Shown: one piece after another, positions 46,560 through 56,886 of the stretch | Layout: each line of letters begins with the position of its first letter | How positions within the stretch are numbered: position 1 is the stretch's first letter | Assembly (NCBI RefSeq): GCF_907164915.1 | Contig: NC_061868.1 | Location: 24,981,819-25,045,818, forward strand | Direction: 5' to 3' | From: Impatiens glandulifera | Taxonomy: Eukaryota; Streptophyta; Magnoliopsida; Ericales; Balsaminaceae | DNA: 64,000 nucleotides | Notes under the pieces: generated by a model | What the model was told of the DNA's origin: nothing | Seen by the model: only the letters and a program-made list of their open reading frames with translations | Database searches by the model: none | Program-made: the position numbers and the translations under genes

Positions 46560-47745
46560 AAAGTCAAGTTATCACAACTTTGATTAGTTCGAGTGCCAGT
46601 TTCCCTTGATGAAACTTATGGGATTAAGCTTGCCTTTTATTGGATTCAACATGTTGTTGGACTTAGTTGGATTTCCCTTAACAAATCCTAGACCGAATTT
46701 GTGCTTTCAGCCCATTTTCTCTTGCTTTCCTCACCCAGTAGAGCTTTCTGTTCTTTCTTGTTCTTCCTCTCGAAAGTCTTCTTGTCATCCATTTTGGGTT
46801 TTTTGCAATCAGTCTTGAAATGACCTAGTTTGTCACAATTAAAACATCTTAAGTTATCATTAGACTCATTTTTATAATTGTTTCTATTTGAATTAGAGTT
46901 AGAATGATTCTTCCTCATGAATTTTCCAAACTTCTTGATAAATAGTGACATTGCGTCGTCGTTGATCTGTTCAGCAGACTTCGCAGATGTCGAAGAAGGT
47001 GGCTCTTTAGTAGTCACCAATTCTTGTGTTGTGATGGAGGTGGACGGTCTCTCCTCATTCCTTGAGTTTATCTCAAACTCATAGGTGTTCAGATCGATAA
47101 AGTGATCATACAACTCGATCTTGTTGAGGTCATTGGATTTCCTCATGGTCATCGTCTTGATATCACATTTTCTGGGCAAAGCTCTCATAGCTTTGATAAT
47201 AACTTCTCTATTGCTATATATCTTTCTCATGGTTCAGAGCTCAATGATCATGCTGTTGAATCCTTCGTCGAACTCAGTCATAGTCTCACTCAGACACATG
47301 TTGATGTTGTTGAACTTCTATGTGGCAACCATCAGCTTATTTTCAATTGTTTGGTCGTTGCCTTCACACAATTGAGTCAGCTTCTCCGAGATTTCTTTGG
47401 TAGTAGAACTTGACTTGATCTTGTTGAACATGTTCTTGTCTAGAGTTTTGTAGAGAATATCTTTAGCCATATTGTCGAGGTTGGTTTTCCTCTTATCTTC
47501 AGTAGTCCACTCGTATATGGGCTTCTCCTTCATCTCAGGATCACCTTTAGTAGTATTTGTGGCTATGTTGACCTTCAAAATCTTCATGGAACCATCTATG
47601 ATGACATACCATATATCATCATTTTGTGTTACCAGATGTGCTTGCATCCTGATCTTCTAGTCATCATAATCTTCCTTTGAGAACATTGGGATCTTGTTTA
47701 GGTAAGACGTGTTTTGGATATTTGTAGCATCTTAAGAATAGAAAA
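46560..47745 (-). pseudogene. Sirevirus-like gag of element O
   Basis: It reads from about 47745 down on the minus strand. It has the Sirevirus gag order: the NKIPMFSKEDYDD region, EWTTEDKRKTNLDNMAKDIL (47500), LCEGNDQT, ALPRKCDIKTMTMRKSNDL (47180), then a complete zinc knuckle CFNCDKLGHFKTDC (near 46840-46800). Single in-frame stops fall near 47673, 47315 and elsewhere, and a shift lies near 47230. Two stops are TAG at positions where the S gag has Trp or another stop. The product would package RNA in virus-like particles (family knowledge). Confidence 0.88.
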
Positions 47746-47749
47746 CCAT

Positions 47750-47761
47750 GTTCTGATACCA
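47750..47761 (-). other. Primer-binding site of element O
   Basis: The minus strand reads TGGTATCAGAAC immediately after the 5' LTR end, matching the usual copia site complementary to the 3' end of initiator tRNA-Met except near its end. It confirms the LTR boundary at 47764. Confidence 0.85.
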
Positions 47762-47763
47762 CT

Positions 47764-48272
47764 TGTTAGAATCGAATACAACAATAGAAGGGGGGTTGAA
47801 TATTGTTGTTCTATTTTTCACTTTAAATGCGATTTTAATCCTATTAAGGACTGAAAATCTATTTCTATTCTTTAACAAATCTTAACAAGCTCTTGAACGG
47901 TTTCAAGTGTGGAAAATGCTTGCGGAATTTGAAGTGGCAGATATAAGGCAGAATAAAGTAACGAAAAAAAAATACAAGATTTTATAGATGTTAGGAGATA
48001 AAACTCATATGTCACCCCTTCTTTTGTTTTAGAAAGATTTAACAAGAAGACTTTGATTTGTATAGCCTCTACACAAACCCACTCAGATCAGAAGTCTTAA
48101 CAAATGCATGTCTGAACTTCTAGCTATCACACTCTCTTGTTAAATAGACAACGTTTTGTTCAACTTACACAAATTAATAGTTTATGCAATAATACAAATA
48201 GTTATCTCTCAACATTTATTATAACGTGTGTGCTTGACGTATTCACTTGCGAAGAACGAGCTAGAGATATTG
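47764..48272 (-). repeat. 5' LTR of element O, inner part
   Basis: Plus-strand start TGTTAGAATCGAATAC. It matches 36169-36685 of the 3' LTR. It is interrupted at 48272/48273 by the S element and resumes at 58531. The TATTG at 48268-48272 is one TSD copy of that insertion. It contains the conserved leader block reversed (48001-48030) and the CTTGAA/TTCAAG hairpin near 47895. Confidence 0.85.
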
Positions 48273-49910
48273 TGTTGGGTCAAATTATTTTGACTGAGTG
48301 TAAAAGTAGTTTGACTATTGGAATTTGGATGATGAATGTATATTTAAAACTCAATCTATGCGTCTAATTGTTTTTGGTGCAGGTGTATTAAAAACAGGTT
48401 ATATTAGACTTGGTCTTAATGAGATTCATTAGACCGATTTTGCTTTAGAAGCACGAAGTTAGACGTGCAGTCTCACTAAGAGGTGTTAGACGTGCAGTCT
48501 AACTAATGGAAGTTAGACGTGCAGTCTAACTAATGGAAGTTAGACGTGTAGTCTAACTAGCGGAGTTAGACGTGCAGTCTAACTAGCGGAGTTAGACGTG
48601 CTGTCTAACTAGCGGAGTTAGACGTGCAATCTAACTAGCGAAGTTAGACGTGCAGTCTAACTAAGCGGTGTTAGACATGCAGTCTAACTAATGGAAGTTA
48701 GACATGTAGTCTAATTAATGAAAGTTAGACGTGCAGTCTAACTAGCGAAGCTAGACGTGCAGTCTAACTAGCGAAGCTAGACGTGCAGTCTAACTAGCGG
48801 TGTTAGACGTGCAGTCTAACTAGTGAGAGTTAAACGTATAGTCTAACTCCTTCAGATTAGTCTAAGGGGATATATGAGTTAGACGTGCAATCTAACTAAT
48901 GGAAGTTAGACGTGTAGTCTAACTAATGAAAGTTAGACTAGTAGTCTAACTCCTTCAGACTAGTCTGAAGTGATTTGTAATTAGACGTGAAGTATAATCC
49001 CATTAGACCAAGTGGTCTAATTGATGATGCCATTAGACGGGGACGTCTAATTTCATTAGACGAGGTCGTCTAAGTGAAATACGTCTAATGTTAGGCTTAA
49101 GCCGTTGCTTGAAGCTAGCACCCGTCTACCCACGATCAACTAGTTATGCGCTACTCCTACTCCACTTTCCCGTGAAGATTAGTACGATAGCCAGTTACAA
49201 CCAATTGATTAATGCCACGTAAGCAAATATTCTTCCCATTACTTGTTTTTCCAGGAATATCCTTGAAGAATATTTGGCGCACTACCAGATTGGTATGGCC
49301 ACGATCCTAGTGCTCAGAGTCTACTGTGTACTATGGAGGCGTTCCAATGGAAGCTCGCCACGTGTCATTATGAAGATTCGATCATTTGTACATGCTCCTA
49401 TTTAAAGATCCTCAAGGACAACGGAAGAATCATCGATATATTGATACTTAGATTATTCTATCTAACTATCAGTTGTTTTCTTGCTTTTACTGTGTATTAA
49501 TCAAGAGAGAGTCATAATCAAAACACTGTATTAGCTGAGTGATATTCTTCATATTGTAAGTTGAACAGAGCCTGTTCTATTCAACAATGAGCTAGTAGTG
49601 CAACTGTATTTGATTCGTTGAAAGTTTAGTGAATCCTTCCGGTGGTTGGAAGAAAGGGTGACGTAGGAGAGTTAACTCCAAACATCCATAAACAAACTGT
49701 TGTGTTGTTTCTTTCTGTCATATTTTCATTCTTGTTCTTAGCTTCAAACTCAAGCAAACATTTCCGCACTTGAATCCTTCAAGAGTTTGCAAGAGGTTGC
49801 GCAGAATAGAAAGTGATTTAAATACTTAACATGATTTTTATCAAATCGTTTTTCCGAAGTCGTCATCAATAGTCAGACCCCGTCTCTATCGATTACGCCG
49901 ATCCTATCCA
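48273..49910 (+). repeat. 5' LTR of the S element
   Basis: TGTTGGGTCAAATTATTTTG to CCGATCCTATCCA, about 1638 bases. It includes GGTGCAGG near 48380, the TTAGAC hairpin array (48454-48990), CACGTG (49359-49364), a TATA box about 35 bases later (TATTTAAAG, 49399-49407), the leader block (49635-49690, GGGTGACGTAGGAG) and the CTTGAATCCTTCAAG hairpin (49769-49783). Confidence 0.9.
48454..48990 (+). repeat. TTAGAC hairpin array in the S 5' LTR
   Basis: About twenty units of 23-27 bases built on TTAGACGTGCAGTCTAA with variable linkers (CTAGCGGAG, CTAATGGAAG, CTAAGCGGTG). Unit order and number differ from the array in the 3' LTR (57083-57610), although the two LTRs started identical. Confidence 0.9.
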
Positions 49911-49923
49911 TTGGTATTAAAGC
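49911..49923 (+). other. Primer-binding site of the S element
   Basis: TTGGTATTAAAGC follows the 5' LTR end directly. It is a slightly decayed form of the TTGGTATCAGAGC site complementary to initiator tRNA-Met. Confidence 0.8.
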
Positions 49924-49952
49924 TTTGTTTCTGTTCTCAAGCTTTTCGAAGA

Positions 49953-51770
49953 ATGTCGACCATAACCAAAGATGCCAGTGCTACCGCTATTCCCACTTTC
50001 TCGAGGGAAAATTATATCGTGTGGAAGAAGAGAGTCCATGCTCATCTTTCTTCTCTCCATGACGACATGTGGAGTGTCCTCACAGATGGTCCTATCAAGA
50101 TCGATAAAGAGAAATCCGAATGGACCAGTGAAGAAAAGAGGAAGAACAATCTCAACAACATGGCTCTTGATGTTCTGTACAGATGTCTCGATGATAGCAT
50201 GTTCAACTACATTATCGAGTGTGATACTGCTAAAGAGGTATGGGACAGACTCACCAAACTGTGTGAGGGTAATGAGCAAACCAAGGAAAACAAAATCATG
50301 GTTTCCACTCAATAGTTTGAAAGTTTCAAGATGCGTCCTGGTGAAATAAAGAACGAGTTCGACACCAGATTCAGTCAGATTGTCTCCTCCTTATCTATCC
50401 TTGGCAAGACCTATAACAACAGGGATCTTGCTATTAAGGTCATGCATGCTCTTCCGAGGGAATGGGATATAAAGACGATGGTTATGAGGGAATCCAAAGA
50501 TCTCAACAAGATCTCTCTCTTCGACTTGTTTGCTGATCTCAAGGCCTACGAGTTCGAGTTGAACTGTAGGATTGAAGAAAATCAATCCACATCCATTATC
50601 ATTGCCAAAGCATTGGTGACTGCTGAAGAGCCACTAGAAGATTCTGATGTGAAGATGGCGGCGCAGCAACTGAGCAGCGATGCCATGTCTCTCTTCGTGA
50701 AGAAGTTTGGCGACTTCATGAAGAAGAGAAACTCTAACTCAAGCTCTTCAAATTTCAATGATAATAAGAAATATAAGGCTAATGTTAAATGTTATAACTG
50801 TGGCATTGCAGATCATTATCAATCAGAATGCCAGAAGCCTAAGCGTGAAGATAAGAAAGATGATGAAAAGGAGCTGAAGGCTCTTATGGCAGGAGATGGA
50901 AAGAACAGACGAAGCATCCCTGACTCTTCCTTCTCATCCAGGGATAGTGATGACGAAGAAGTGGCTTACTTCATGGAAAGAGAAGACGAAGAAGAGACTC
51001 AGGAAACTGAGGTATTTAACTTCTCTTCTGAAAAGTTTTCAAGGGAAGAACTAGTAGCTGCACTAGATGACATGGTCATATAGTACAGAAAACTAGCAGA
51101 ATCCCTAAATAAAACAAAATCATCACTTGAAGTGTCTCAACCAGTTTCACCTCAAAGTTTTGAATCAAATGTTTTTGAAAAGAAATTTGTAGAGATCTCA
51201 TCTCAGAATGAGATGCTCAAAGAACAGATTCAAACTATTTCTGTTGAAAACAAGAGATTAAACTACGTTGTCAGTGCATGGACAAGGTCTGGAGAAGCTG
51301 TCAAATATCAGATCATCATGTTAAAACCTGCTAGGTCTAAATCTGGTCTAGGATTTGATGGCAATGACTCAAACATGTCGTGCAAAAAGTCAAACTCATT
51401 GAATAACAAGCTTAAGCCAATAAGCTTTGTTAAAGGAAGTCTGACTAATATTGAATCTGATCACATTCATGAAGAAGTAGCCTTCAAGAATGAAATAATT
51501 TATGTTCCACCGACCGTTAGCCGACTAAAAAATAAGTTAGACGCGGCTAACTGGTCTGACAACCTAAAACCTGACTCAAAGTCAAGGAGTTTTAAAAGAA
51601 AGTCTTCTTCAAAAACTAAGGGACCAGTGGCTAGAAAGAAGTCATCTGCCAAGTCAAAATCATACGCATTAATCACAACACAAAATGGGAAATCCATTAG
51701 AATATCTTAGATATGGATTCCTAAGGGACTAATTGATCAAGGACCCAATTGAATATGGGTACCAAAGTTT
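49953..51770 (+). pseudogene. Sirevirus-like gag of the S element
   Basis: One reading frame from the ATG at 49953 to about 51770, interrupted only by TAG at 50313, 51081 and 51708; no frameshift is seen. Order: IPTFSRENYIVWKKRVHAHL (residues 10-29), EWTSEEKRKNNLNNMALDVL, LCEGNEQT, ALPREWDIKTMVMRESKDL, then the zinc knuckle CYNCGIADHYQSEC (50793-50834), an acidic stretch, a coiled-coil-like segment (51180-51260) and a basic tail ending near IWIPKG. All three stops are TAG, and at 50313 and 51708 homologues suggest a Gln codon, so each fits a single C-to-T change in a CAG (CHG) context. Gag forms the virus-like particle and binds RNA. Confidence 0.9.
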
Positions 51771-52425
51771 GTAAATAGTTTCTTATGTAGGTGATGCAGG
51801 AGGGCTGGAGGAAGGAAGCAATGAGAATAATCTTTTGAGTATACATCTCATAAGATCAACAATGGCACTTGCCACTTCAGATGATTAACTGTTTTCTTTT
51901 GTTCTGTTTATTCAGCCTATACATGCATAAAATGAGAGGAAGAAATTATTTTGAAAATAAAGATACTCTCAGACGAAAGGTCTTAATCAGTCTATTAGAC
52001 GAGGTCGTCTAAAAGAAGAGGCATGTACTTAGACGTATTTTTGCTCACAACTTATACATCTAATTCTATATATTTTGGTTTAAAACCTGCACGGTTAGAC
52101 GTACACGTCTAATAGATGTTAGACATTTTACGTCAAGAGCAAGTGGATGCTCACGTCTAACCAAACACACGTCTAATACGTGATGTTCATGCGTAATTAG
52201 ACGTACTCGTCTAATAAACATTAGACGTATATGTATGACACGTAATTAGACGCTTGCGTCTAACAGACCCATGCGTCTAATAACGTTTAGTTGTCATAGA
52301 TGGGTGAAGTAAGAAAAACGTCTAACTACGTGTGTATTAGACTGATCAAGGACAGTTGTCCCATGTGAGAAGTTATCTAATTTTCCCGCTCAAACATAAA
52401 AACAGTCATCTCCAAATAACATGAA
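51771..52425 (+). other. S element spacer where pol would be expected
   Basis: No pol motifs are seen in any frame. 51897-51960 (TGCATAAAATGAGAGGAAGA) resembles the post-RNase H spacer of element O (plus 41905-41935, reversed), so pol seems to have been lost between gag and this point. 51990-52330 contains scattered palindromes of the LTR type (TTAGACGAGGTCGTCTAA, TTAGACGTACACGTCTAA, TTAGACGCTTGCGTCTAA). Confidence 0.65.
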
Positions 52426-52701
52426 GACACGTGTCTTTCAATATTAAGAGAGAGTGACTAATATACCCTCATTATAATAATGACTTTTTGGAAAAGACGT
52501 CTAAAAATTAATTGATGGGCCATACCCCTAGGAAAAACGACGGTTATCCTATGTGACTCTTGGTAGTCTATATAAGGACAGTTTTGCATGAGATTAAAAA
52601 CTTTTTCTCACTCAAAGATTTCTAAGAACCCTAGATTTCTCTAATTTTTTCTCTCTCAAAAATCCTCGTTCTTTGTGTGTCCGTTCATATTCTTCTGAAA
52701 A
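52426..52701 (+). promoter_or_regulatory. Internal promoter of the S-element aORF
   Basis: G-box palindrome GACACGTGTC (52426-52435), then AAGAGAGAGTGACTAATAT (52446-52464), then a TATA box (TATATAAG, 52569-52576) 126 bases before the ATG at 52702. The leader between them is C/T-rich. G-box and GTGACTAA block match 2977-3012 of E1 in order. Activity is inferred. Confidence 0.65.
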
Positions 52702-54819
52702 ATGGGAAACAAGAGAATCATGTTTGGTCACTATACTTTGCAGGTGGACTTTCCTTCCGTTTACACGTTCGATCAGTATGAGGTGGTCGAAATGTTTAGA
52801 TCCCTTGAGTATTCAGGTCTGGGAAAGTATCTGGGAGGGTCGTTCATCTTCCATGAGAAGGAAGTGAGGGAGTTCTTTAAGTCTGCAATAATGGTGAGTG
52901 ATTCTATTATAGCAACTATAAATGAAACAAAATCTCCTTCAACGAGGCGGTATATGTGGAGTTCTTTGAACTTCCATCAGAAGGGCATACGTTCAACCGA
53001 CATCTGTCAGCGGCAGTGACTGAGGAAATGAAGACGGTCTTTTCTGCCGACGGCTCGGCGATTCGACTTAATGGGAGTAAGAAGGCTCTAAAACCACAGT
53101 TCATTTTACTTAATGATGTGGTGGCAAAAGCGCTTCAGGGGAAGGAAGGGTCATTCAATCTCTACAGTCAAGATCAGTTTCAGTATATGTCTGCCATCTC
53201 AAAGGGGATTCAGGTCAACTTTGCCTCAACGCTGTTCTAGAGCCTTTGCTTTTCAATCAACCAGGAGAACAAGGAGAGCATAAACTTTGCTGCTCAAATA
53301 AGTCGTTTATTGGAGCATTTAGGGGTCCCGATGGAAGATTCTGAACCTATCAACCCAACCAGGGTGTACACTGTCTTCACAGTTGCTAACACCCTAGTTA
53401 GAATGAAGAACCACAAAGAGTCTCTTTCGGGAGCCTCATGTCAACAGACAACAGGAAGGTCTGTTACCCGATCTAAACATCTAGCGGCTTCTGTCTTGTC
53501 TACAAGAGCCAAATGAACCAAGACAGTGAACGAGTCTGAGGCTAGCTCTACCAGCCTTAAGAGCTCATCGAATAAGGATTCTGGAATTGTTGATTCTAGA
53601 GTCAGGCAAGGTCTAGTCGAACTTGCCACCATTCTCATGTCTCACCTGTCTCCGGCTGCTAGTCAGTTGCGAAGATCATCAAGGTCATCTGTTTCTAAAG
53701 GTGAAAAGTCAAAGGCGCCTCGTGCGTCTAAATCGTTGAAAGCGTCATCGAATGTAATCTTTTCCCAATCCCTGGCCAATGTGCCCAAATTTAATGTTCC
53801 TGAGATGGAACAAGAAAAGTCTGATCTTTTTCCTATTAAGGAATCTGTTGTCGGGCCAACTGTTGAGCCAGTTGGTCCATCTACTGAAATTCTTGACAGG
53901 ATTGCATCTACTGTTAATCAACCTGATATTGTAGCCGCGGGTGCTACTGATCGTACTTAACCAGAGCAGGGTGTTGCTCTCACTTCAGCTGCTGACGGTG
54001 AACTTGAGAAGGCAAAGTCTATGTTATTAGAACTGCCTCACTTTCCAAACATTGTCCCAATAGAGTCTCTGGTGAGTGGAAAGATTGTTCTAGCCGAACC
54101 TACACCAGAACTTTTCGTAAAGCCTTTGACTGCTCATGAAATCATGCGTTCTGCAAGACAATCCGCTGGAATTGTCTTTGGAGAACCACGACCCTTTCCA
54201 ATGCCCACCGAAGTGATCGAAAAAGGAAAATATGTTGTAACAAATGCTGACGAGGAAGTTTCTGAGGCAACCTGTATTATTGACCTCATGATGGATCAGG
54301 CCAAGGCTGCTGCTGAGAAGATAGAGATCTTCAATACTTGGGTACTGAACAGAATGTCTATCAAGTACACCTGAGTCATCAAAGGTAAAGGTATAACAAG
54401 TCAATGGTTGCAGCTTGTAAAAAATGAGAAAAGGGTCTTGAAGTGGGCTAAGACTTTAGAAGTGTATGAAGCCCTTAAGAGAAAAGATCTGGTGGAAGCA
54501 AATTTGAGAGGAAGAGCTCTCTTTCCTATTCTCCAGGCCAGAAAAGCCAACTTCAATCCCATTGAGAGAGGTGCTGAAGCAGAAGCAAAAGCCTTGAAAA
54601 AAAGATTGGACGAGATCATGGAAGACTATATCTTAGTGGTTACACGGTACGTGGATGGAGCAAGTTGTTCAGGAGCTAGCCCATTCGGTAGTTCCTTAGA
54701 TGAAGATGAACGAATGGACCTATCTAATGATGCTGCTGCAGATAAAGATGAGCAAGCTGCTGCTCATTTAATTGAACTTGGAAGTTTTTCTGCAGAAGAA
54801 AGTCGTCTAATGGCTCAAC

Positions 54820-55316
54820 CAGTGTTCTAAACGGCGGTAGGCGGTGGCGGAGCGGTAAGTGACTGCCTACTGCCTCGGGTGCCTAGGCGGTGCCTAAGCG
54901 GTGCCTAGGCGGTTGAATATAAATATAATAAAGATGTTCTATAATTATCATTTTACTAAAAAGTCAAATTTATATTCTCTAACATAGTAACATTTAACAA
55001 AAATAAGTATGTAAACGAGCTGAAGAAGAGAAAGATGATTAGATGATCGAAGAATATGTAAATGATCAAGGAGGTGAGGTGAATGAGATAAGAAACGAAA
55101 AAGAAGAAGATAAATGAATTGGAATGTAAAGAGTCATTTCAAAGAGTTTTTTATATTGATATATATATATATATATATTCATATTAGTAATTAATTAATT
55201 CAAAATAATAAATAATTAAATAATCTGACCGCCTCATGTATAGGCGGAGCGGTATTGGACCGCCTACCGCCTAGGCGCCGCCTAGGCGGCCGCCTCGACC
55301 GCCATTTAGAACACTG
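54820..55316. mobile_element. hAT-type MITE in the S aORF
   Basis: A 497-base non-coding element with the TSD GGCTCAAC (54812-54819 and 55317-55324, perfect) and inverted ends CAGTGTTCTAAACGGCGG / CAGTGTTCTAAATGGCGG. Both ends are packed with GCCTAGGCGG-type modules; the centre is AT-rich with a TA microsatellite (55158-55180). Insert plus one TSD is 505 bases, which explains the one-base change of frame in the aORF across this point. An eight-base TSD with CAGTG ends fits hAT. Confidence 0.92.
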
Positions 55317-56439
55317 GGCTCAACCCTCTGTTGAGCAAGCCGAGGAACCTATTCAATCGAACCCATCTAGAGAAGAAGAAGAAGTTATTCAAGAGCCTGT
55401 TCAAGCTCTTATATCGAAAGAAAGAGAAGTTGTTGAAGAGCTTGTTCAAGCTCTTGTAACTCAAGAAGAAGAAGAAGCAGTATAATCTCCTATCGTCAGA
55501 ACAGAGGGATCTTAAGAAAAAAAGGTTGAAGTCAGTCAGCCTGAGGTTGTCAGATCAGAGGAAGAACCCTCAAAAGACAAAGAAGCTGAGAAGAGTTCCT
55601 CATCTGAGGGGGAACAAGATCAAAATGCTCAAACTTTCAAGCCTCTACCATTTCCCAATATCAATGTTGCTAATGTTTATGAGAACATTCTTAATCCTTA
55701 TCACAGTTCAGGGAACTTACTCGAAAGGATTAATAGGGCAGAGAAGGAGCTGGAAGAAGAAAAAAAGATAAATCTGATAGTGAATCAGAGAAGGATGAAC
55801 CTGAGCATTCCATGCAAGTTCATACCAACTTCAGCCCTATTCAGATCGTTGCAGCAGAATCGCAAGAGAATTCATCGAATGAAGGATCTTCGGTTAATGG
55901 TACAAAGCTCATTAAGTCGATGTCAACATTGTTATCAACACTCTAGAAAAATGTGGCAGTTATGCAATCTAACATGACGAAAATTATGAAGGCCCAGACG
56001 GAAGACAAGAATAATTTTGCTGATCTTGTTAAAACTCATAATGAGTTGGAGCTAACATTGAAGAAAAAGACGTACGAGGTTGAAGTCTCCAATACGAATT
56101 TTGGAAGGTTTGAAAAGAAACTCTTCAGTCGACAATCTGAAATGATGAGCCTTGAAAGACAGATCAATCTTGATAATCAAATAGAGGTTATGGAGGTAAT
56201 GTGATTGATTCAAAATCATCTGGTTGAAATTCAAGGCAGTATGAGAAGAATAGATGCTGAAAGACTAGAGTATGTTGACTCCATCGCAAGGAAATTTCAA
56301 GCTGAAGAGAATGCTAAAGCTGCTAAGAAAGAGCAAAATATCATCACTCAGAGAGAAGCTATTAGAGATATAAGAGGTGACGGTACTACAACCGGCACCA
56401 GATCTAAACGAATGCCAACCAATGATGAAAACCCAAGGC

Positions 56440-56630
56440 CAACTAAAAGAGGCGGAGGCCGAAGCGGCGGTGATCGCGGAGGCCGAAGCAGCGGTGATCG
56501 CGGAGGCCGAAGCGGCGGTGATCACAGAGGCCGAAGTACTGGTGATCGCAGAAGCCGAAGTACTAGTAGCAATCGTGGTGGGCGAACTGGTGGAAGTGGT
56601 CGTGGTGGACGCGGTCTTCCTCCGTTCCAA
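56440..56630 (+). repeat. RGG-coding repeat in the aORF C-terminus
   Basis: Tandem units of about 24-27 bases encode GGRSGGDR, GGRSSGDR and related words, ending GRGGRGLPPF. RGG/RG boxes bind RNA in many proteins (family knowledge); here this is an inference from composition. Confidence 0.8.
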
Positions 56631-56886
56631 AACCTGCTAACTGGTGAAGGGATGAGTGGTGAAGGATTCACCTATCCAATTGATCCTCGAGTGAAAAGGG
56701 AAGGCCAATAATCTCTCCTCCTTAAACTATTCTTATGTTAATTTATGATTTTGGATTCCTAAAACATGATTTATGAATATTGGTGGTTTTGAAAAGTTTC
56801 TATGTAAGATGGATGAACAAGTTTTACTTCTTATTTATATGATGAATGTTTAATTTGTTATCTATGCAAAGGTTTTAACATCATCA

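Larger units (their letters stand above)
52702..56711 (+). pseudogene. S-element aORF, long form with coiled coil and RGG tail
   Basis: It begins MGNKRIMFGHYTLQVDF and shows the family pattern (SGLGKYLGGSFIF, FFELPSEGHTF, LLNDVVAKALQGKEG, VNFASTLF). A frameshift lies near 52920 and stops near 53238, 53514, 53958, 54372, 55483 and 56202. Apart from these, one frame continues (changed by one only across the MITE), giving about 1170 codons. Next come a Ser/Lys-rich region (53520-53760), a helical domain shared with O (54408-54560), acidic Glu repeats (55370-55485), coiled-coil-like sequence (55953-56330) and a Gly-Arg-rich tail (56440-56630). It has no signal peptide or membrane segment. Function is unknown; nucleic-acid binding is plausible from the RGG tail. 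Confidence 0.8.

Noticed and set aside
47750..47761. A tRNA gene near the LTR
   Set aside because: Only the short primer-binding complement of the tRNA 3' end is present; no cloverleaf can be formed. The same holds at 49911 and 59591.
48454..48990. CRISPR-like array
   Set aside because: The repeats lie in an LTR of a plant retroelement, the spacers are short and shared between units, and there are no cas genes.
56265..56630. Minus-strand Ser/Thr/Ala-rich ORF
   Set aside because: It is the antisense of the RGG-coding repeat; low complexity and no independent signal.
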